Source: Prevotella sp.
Lineage (GTDB): Bacteria > Bacteroidota > Bacteroidia > Bacteroidales > Bacteroidaceae
Reading direction: 5' to 3'
Assembly (NCBI GenBank): GCA_017632825.1
Contig: JAGBQP010000058.1
Location: 1-10,018 of the forward strand
DNA: 10,018 nucleotides
Shown: positions 7,735 through 10,018 of the stretch, piece after piece
Layout: each line of letters opens with the position of its first letter
Position numbering within the stretch: the stretch's first letter is position 1
Program-made: the position numbers and the translations under genes
Notes under the pieces: generated by a model
The model's database searches: none
What the model was told of the DNA's origin: nothing
Seen by the model: only the letters and a program-made list of their open reading frames with translations

Positions 7735-9456
7735 ATGAAAGATATGAATAACAAGATAACCAAGCGACTTGTGATGGGTTTATCCTTCATCATCTGTCCT
7801 TTATCATTTAGCATGATGTTTACCTCATGCGCTGATATGCTGGAGACCAGCTCTGACTTGGTGGAGTTCGAGAAGGACAATACCTTGAACCACGCCACGG
7901 ACTCCGTTTACAGTGTAATGGGTATCGTGAACAAACTGCAGTACATTGCTGACCGTACGGTCATCCTCGGAGAGGCCCGTGCCGATCTCGTCATGCCGAC
8001 TGAGGCAGCTTCTGCCGATTTGAAGAACTTGGCAGCTTTCGACTTTACGAAAGACAATAAATATAATGAGGTGAGCGACTACTATGCCGTCATCAACAAC
8101 TGCAACTATTTCCTTGAACATGCCGATACGGCCATGCAGCGTCGTGGACGCAACCTCTTTATCAACGAGTATGCTGTTGTCAAGGCCTATCGTGCATGGA
8201 CATATCTGCAGCTGGCCATAAACTATGGCAGCGTGCCCCTCGTGACGAAGCCCCTCATGACAGAGGTGGAGGCTCGTGAGGCCATGAACGGCCCGCGTGT
8301 CGGTATCGCCGATATCTGCCAGTATTTCATCAAGGACCTGACACCCTATGTGGGTGTTGAACTGCCTGAGTACAAAACTCATAATGGCATGAATCCCCAG
8401 CAGTTCTTCCTGCCGATGCGTGTCGTTCTGGGCGACCTCTGTCTCTGGTCTGGGCGTTACAAAGATGCTGCTTTCTACTATCATAGCTACCTGACCGACG
8501 AGCGTAGGCCAGTTACTTTGCATACGTCTCGCAGTACGTGGCCTAATGCTACAGAGCTGATCAGTCCCAATCGTGGTTACTCGGTGAATAACGTAAGCGA
8601 GGTTCTCAGTTTCATTCCGATGGAGGGACGTGTCTTCGACGGTGTCGTCAGCGACCTGCCCAACATCTACAACTCTACCAACGAGAATTATCGTTACTTC
8701 CAGCTGAAGCCATCAACGGCTATGCGCAACCTGTCGGCTGATCAGACGTATTGCTTCGAGCTGAAAACCGATATCAGAACCGATACACTTTTTGCCAAGA
8801 AGAATGGTCTTATGGACGATCTCTATGCCGGCGACTTGCGTCTCTGCTCCAATTACTCGTTGTCCTCTCAGGGTAAGGATGAGTACTCAGAGTATAATGA
8901 CGAGACTCAGACCATCAAGAAGATCTGGTCCGAACTTGTACCTGTTTATCGTCGTACTATGGTCTATCTGCGTTATGCAGAAGCCCTCAACCGTGCCGGA
9001 CTGCCTCAGTCGGCGATGGTTGTTCTGAAGTACGGTGTCTGCAACGATAACTTCGAGCAGTATGTTGACAGCACCGAGCTGGCTAGTGCTCGTAGCTTGA
9101 TTGGCTTCGACGAGAATTACTTCCCGTACCGCGAGGCAATGGGTATCCACTCCTTTGGCTCTGGCGACAGTCAGGCCAATCCCTACTATGCACTGCCCAT
9201 GCCAGCCGATTCGCTCGCAACCTATGCTGACACAGTCAACTATCAGGTGCCGCTGGTCGAGGATATGATTATCAACGAGATGGCACTCGAGGGCGCCTTC
9301 GAGGGCAACCGCTTCTACGACTTGTTGCGCGTGGCCCTGCGTCGTAACGATCCCGCCTATCTGGCTGACCCCATCAGTCGTCGTCTCGGCGAGACAGATG
9401 AGCGCTTGCGTTCTTTGCTCATGGACCCACAGAATTGGTATCTTCCGCTTCCATGA
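7735..9456 (+). CDS. SusD-like outer-membrane glycan-binding lipoprotein (complete)
   Basis: 573 residues. The signal peptide ends in the lipobox F-T-S-C (Cys32). The mature N-terminus CADMLETSSD continues into the usual SusD start. TPR-type helices are visible at YYAVINNCNYFLEHAD (116-131) and YAVVKAYRAWTYLQLAINYG (about 146-165), the latter followed by the canonical 'VPLVTKPL'. The late hallmark appears as IINEMALEGAFEGNRFYDLLR (about 512-532), a variant of 'ERRRELAFEGxRWFDLxR'. The protein stops at NWYLPLP without the usual 'N-P-x-x-x-Q-N-P-G-Y' tail, so it belongs to a different SusD branch from the one at the left edge. It probably caps the SusC encoded just upstream. The in-frame ATG at 7744 is an alternative start; neither has a clear ribosome binding site, and the A-rich stretch before 7735 slightly favours the first. 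Confidence 0.95.
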   Translation: MKDMNNKITKRLVMGLSFIICPLSFSMMFTSCADMLETSSDLVEFEKDNTLNHATDSVYSVMGIVNKLQYIADRTVILGEARADLVMPTEAASADLKNLAAFDFTKDNKYNEVSDYYAVINNCNYFLEHADTAMQRRGRNLFINEYAVVKAYRAWTYLQLAINYGSVPLVTKPLMTEVEAREAMNGPRVGIADICQYFIKDLTPYVGVELPEYKTHNGMNPQQFFLPMRVVLGDLCLWSGRYKDAAFYYHSYLTDERRPVTLHTSRSTWPNATELISPNRGYSVNNVSEVLSFIPMEGRVFDGVVSDLPNIYNSTNENYRYFQLKPSTAMRNLSADQTYCFELKTDIRTDTLFAKKNGLMDDLYAGDLRLCSNYSLSSQGKDEYSEYNDETQTIKKIWSELVPVYRRTMVYLRYAEALNRAGLPQSAMVVLKYGVCNDNFEQYVDSTELASARSLIGFDENYFPYREAMGIHSFGSGDSQANPYYALPMPADSLATYADTVNYQVPLVEDMIINEMALEGAFEGNRFYDLLRVALRRNDPAYLADPISRRLGETDERLRSLLMDPQNWYLPLP

Positions 9457-9511
9457 GCCTAAAATGTAAGAATACGAAACATCTGTGATAATAGATTAGA
9501 GAAAAAATGAC

Positions 9512-9519
9512 TAATTTTG
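9512..9519 (+). promoter_or_regulatory. Possible Bacteroidetes promoter -7 element downstream of the susD-like gene
   Basis: TAATTTTG, followed by C, matches the Bacteroidetes -7 consensus TAnnTTTG exactly. No good TTTG is seen about 20 bases upstream, so the -33 part is weak or missing. Transcription from here would start near 9526 and end at the terminator at 9614-9655, giving a short RNA rather than an mRNA. An 8-base motif with four fixed T's arises easily by chance in this AT-rich gap. Confidence 0.25.
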
Positions 9520-9550
9520 CAGCAGAAATAGATGAAAAGTAGATATTAAT

Positions 9551-9575
9551 AGTTATTAGTTAGTAGTTAGTAGTC
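9551..9575 (+). repeat. Short tandem repeat of heptamer AGTTAGT (about 3.5 copies)
   Basis: Units AGTTATT (9551-9557), AGTTAGT (9558-9564) and AGTTAGT (9565-9571) are followed by the partial AGTC. It lies in the noncoding gap after the susD-like gene. Similar TTAGTAG-like runs are common in Bacteroidales intergenic regions (general impression, not checked). No function can be assigned. Confidence 0.7.
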
Positions 9576-9589
9576 AATTTTTGTTGTAT

Positions 9590-9610
9590 ATTAGTTTTGG
9601 TAAAACTAAT
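9590..9610. repeat. Perfect 9-bp inverted repeat with 3-nt spacer
   Basis: ATTAGTTTT (9590-9598) and AAAACTAAT (9602-9610) are exact reverse complements separated by GGT. It sits 3 bases before the terminator stem. In RNA it would make an AU-rich hairpin with a 3-nt loop; in DNA it could be an operator for a dimeric regulator. TAGTTTTG (9592-9599) inside it also fits the TAnnTTTG promoter pattern, but no -33 element is at the right distance. Confidence 0.6.
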
Positions 9611-9613
9611 GCG

Positions 9614-9655
9614 CACGGCGGCCTGTATGAGAATATCGGCCGCCGTGTTTTATTT
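9614..9655 (+). terminator. Intrinsic (rho-independent) terminator after the SusC/D operon
   Basis: A perfect 10-bp GC-rich stem pairs CACGGCGGCC (9614-9623) with GGCCGCCGTG (9638-9647), with a 14-base loop, followed directly by the T-rich tract TTTTATTT (9648-9655). This is a textbook + strand terminator. It separates the operon from the sensor gene downstream. The reverse direction has no T-run of similar quality, so it acts mainly on + strand transcripts. Confidence 0.9.
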
Positions 9656-9679
9656 AAAAATGTGAAAAAGTCGGAAAAA

Positions 9680-9714
9680 GTGATGGCTCTTTCGTAAATA
9701 AGTGTTATCTTTGC
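9680..9714 (+). promoter_or_regulatory. Bacteroidetes-type promoter of the hybrid sensor gene
   Basis: TATCTTTG at 9706-9713, followed by C, is an exact match to the Bacteroidetes -7 consensus TAnnTTTG. The region about 20 bases upstream (GTGATGGC, around 9680-9687) sits where the -33 element belongs but is only a weak match to TTTG. Transcription would start near 9720, leaving a leader of only about 20 bases before the ATG at 9740. The promoter lies just after the terminator, as expected for an independently expressed regulator. Confidence 0.65.
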
Positions 9715-9739
9715 AGGTACAAAAGATGTTTTACCAAAC

Positions 9740-10018
9740 ATGAAACGACTATTACTACTTGCTATTAATACTTTACTGGCTATCTATGTGTATGCACAGA
9801 CAGGTACGTTCCTGTCGTCAGACCGTTTCTCCAGTAGCCTTATCTCAACCATCTGCCAAGACCGCCAGGGATTCGTTTGGGTGGGCACCGATTATGGACT
9901 GAATCGCTATGATGGTTACCGTTTTGTGTCTTTTCTTCATGATGATGATAACCCAGGTTCTTTGGGCTTTAATGTGGTCGTCAGACTTTTCTGTGACCGC
10001 GAAGGCCGTCTTTGGGTA
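9740..10018 (+). CDS. Hybrid two-component system (HTCS) sensor, N-terminal fragment (3' end outside window)
   Basis: An ATG at 9740 opens a frame that runs to the window edge without a stop (93 codons). The predicted signal peptide is residues 1-19 (cleavage at VYA|QT). Next come the repeats of the two-component-regulator propeller: ISTICQDRQGFVWVGTDYG (35-53), then LNRYDGYRF (54-62), a hallmark of Bacteroidetes HTCS proteins, and the start of the next blade, VVVRLFCDREGRLWV. Full HTCS proteins have about 1300-1400 residues: two periplasmic beta-propellers, a Y_Y_Y domain, a membrane helix, histidine kinase and receiver domains and an AraC-type DNA-binding domain, none of which are in the window. 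They sense an oligosaccharide in the periplasm and activate the adjacent PUL, so this one probably controls the operon upstream (inference). A propeller sensor kinase without the fused regulator cannot be excluded from the fragment. Confidence 0.9.
   Translation, partial: MKRLLLLAINTLLAIYVYAQTGTFLSSDRFSSSLISTICQDRQGFVWVGTDYGLNRYDGYRFVSFLHDDDNPGSLGFNVVVRLFCDREGRLWV

Larger units (their letters stand above)
9457..9739. other. Noncoding gap between operon and sensor gene
   Basis: This is the only long gap between genes. In order it holds the 3' untranslated region of the susD-like gene, a possible -7 element, a heptamer repeat, an inverted repeat, the terminator, an A-rich stretch with a tandem pair TGAAAAAGTC/GGAAAAAGTG (9662-9681), and the sensor promoter. 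No convincing protein-coding frame, tRNA or riboswitch is seen. Base composition is much more AT-rich than in the flanking genes. Confidence 0.8.

Noticed and set aside
7825..8523. Minus-strand open frame of 232 codons inside the susD-like gene
   Set aside because: It is antisense to well-conserved SusD helices and has no family-like motif or promoter of its own.
9507..9542. Eleven-codon ORF (MTNFAAEIDEK) after the susD-like gene
   Set aside because: It has no ribosome binding signal, overlaps the possible -7 element and has no leader-peptide features such as repeated regulatory codons.
1..10018. CRISPR array, insertion sequence, tRNA/rRNA or integration site
   Set aside because: No regularly spaced repeats, transposase-like frame, cloverleaf-type sequence or att-like duplication was seen. 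The heptamer repeat is too short and unspaced to be CRISPR.

Overview
The window looks like part of a polysaccharide utilization locus (PUL) from a gut- or rumen-type Bacteroidales, most likely a Prevotella-like genome. The evidence is the SusC/SusD gene families, Bacteroidetes-style lipoprotein signals, the near absence of Shine-Dalgarno sequences, TAnnTTTG-type promoter elements and a hybrid two-component regulator next door. No rRNA or other marker is present, so the genus is an inference. Every supported gene is on the + strand.

Layout. Bases 1-900 hold the C-terminal half of a SusD-like glycan-binding lipoprotein, cut by the window edge. Its SusC partner is probably just upstream. Two outer-membrane lipoproteins with fasciclin (FAS1) repeats follow (919-2895 and 2929-4548). 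The second overlaps by 4 bases the start of a full SusC-like TonB-dependent transporter (4545-7697). A second, complete SusD-like lipoprotein follows at 7735-9456. The gaps between these five genes are 18, 33, -4 and 37 bases and show no convincing promoter or terminator, so they probably form one operon. A 283-base intergenic region (9457-9739) carries a heptamer repeat, a perfect inverted repeat, a strong intrinsic terminator and a Bacteroidetes promoter. That promoter drives the last gene, the first 93 codons of a hybrid two-component system (HTCS) sensor with a periplasmic beta-propeller, cut by the right edge.

How the genes work together. The SusD proteins and FAS1 lipoproteins would capture a glycan at the cell surface, and SusC would import the oligosaccharide using TonB energy. 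The HTCS would sense a breakdown product in the periplasm and induce the operon. No glycoside hydrolase, polysaccharide lyase or sulfatase is in the window, so the substrate cannot be named.

The least ordinary parts are the two FAS1 lipoproteins placed between two SusC/D units, with C-terminal domains I cannot assign; the SusC, which lacks a recognisable TonB-box motif; and the structured intergenic region, which could encode a small RNA.
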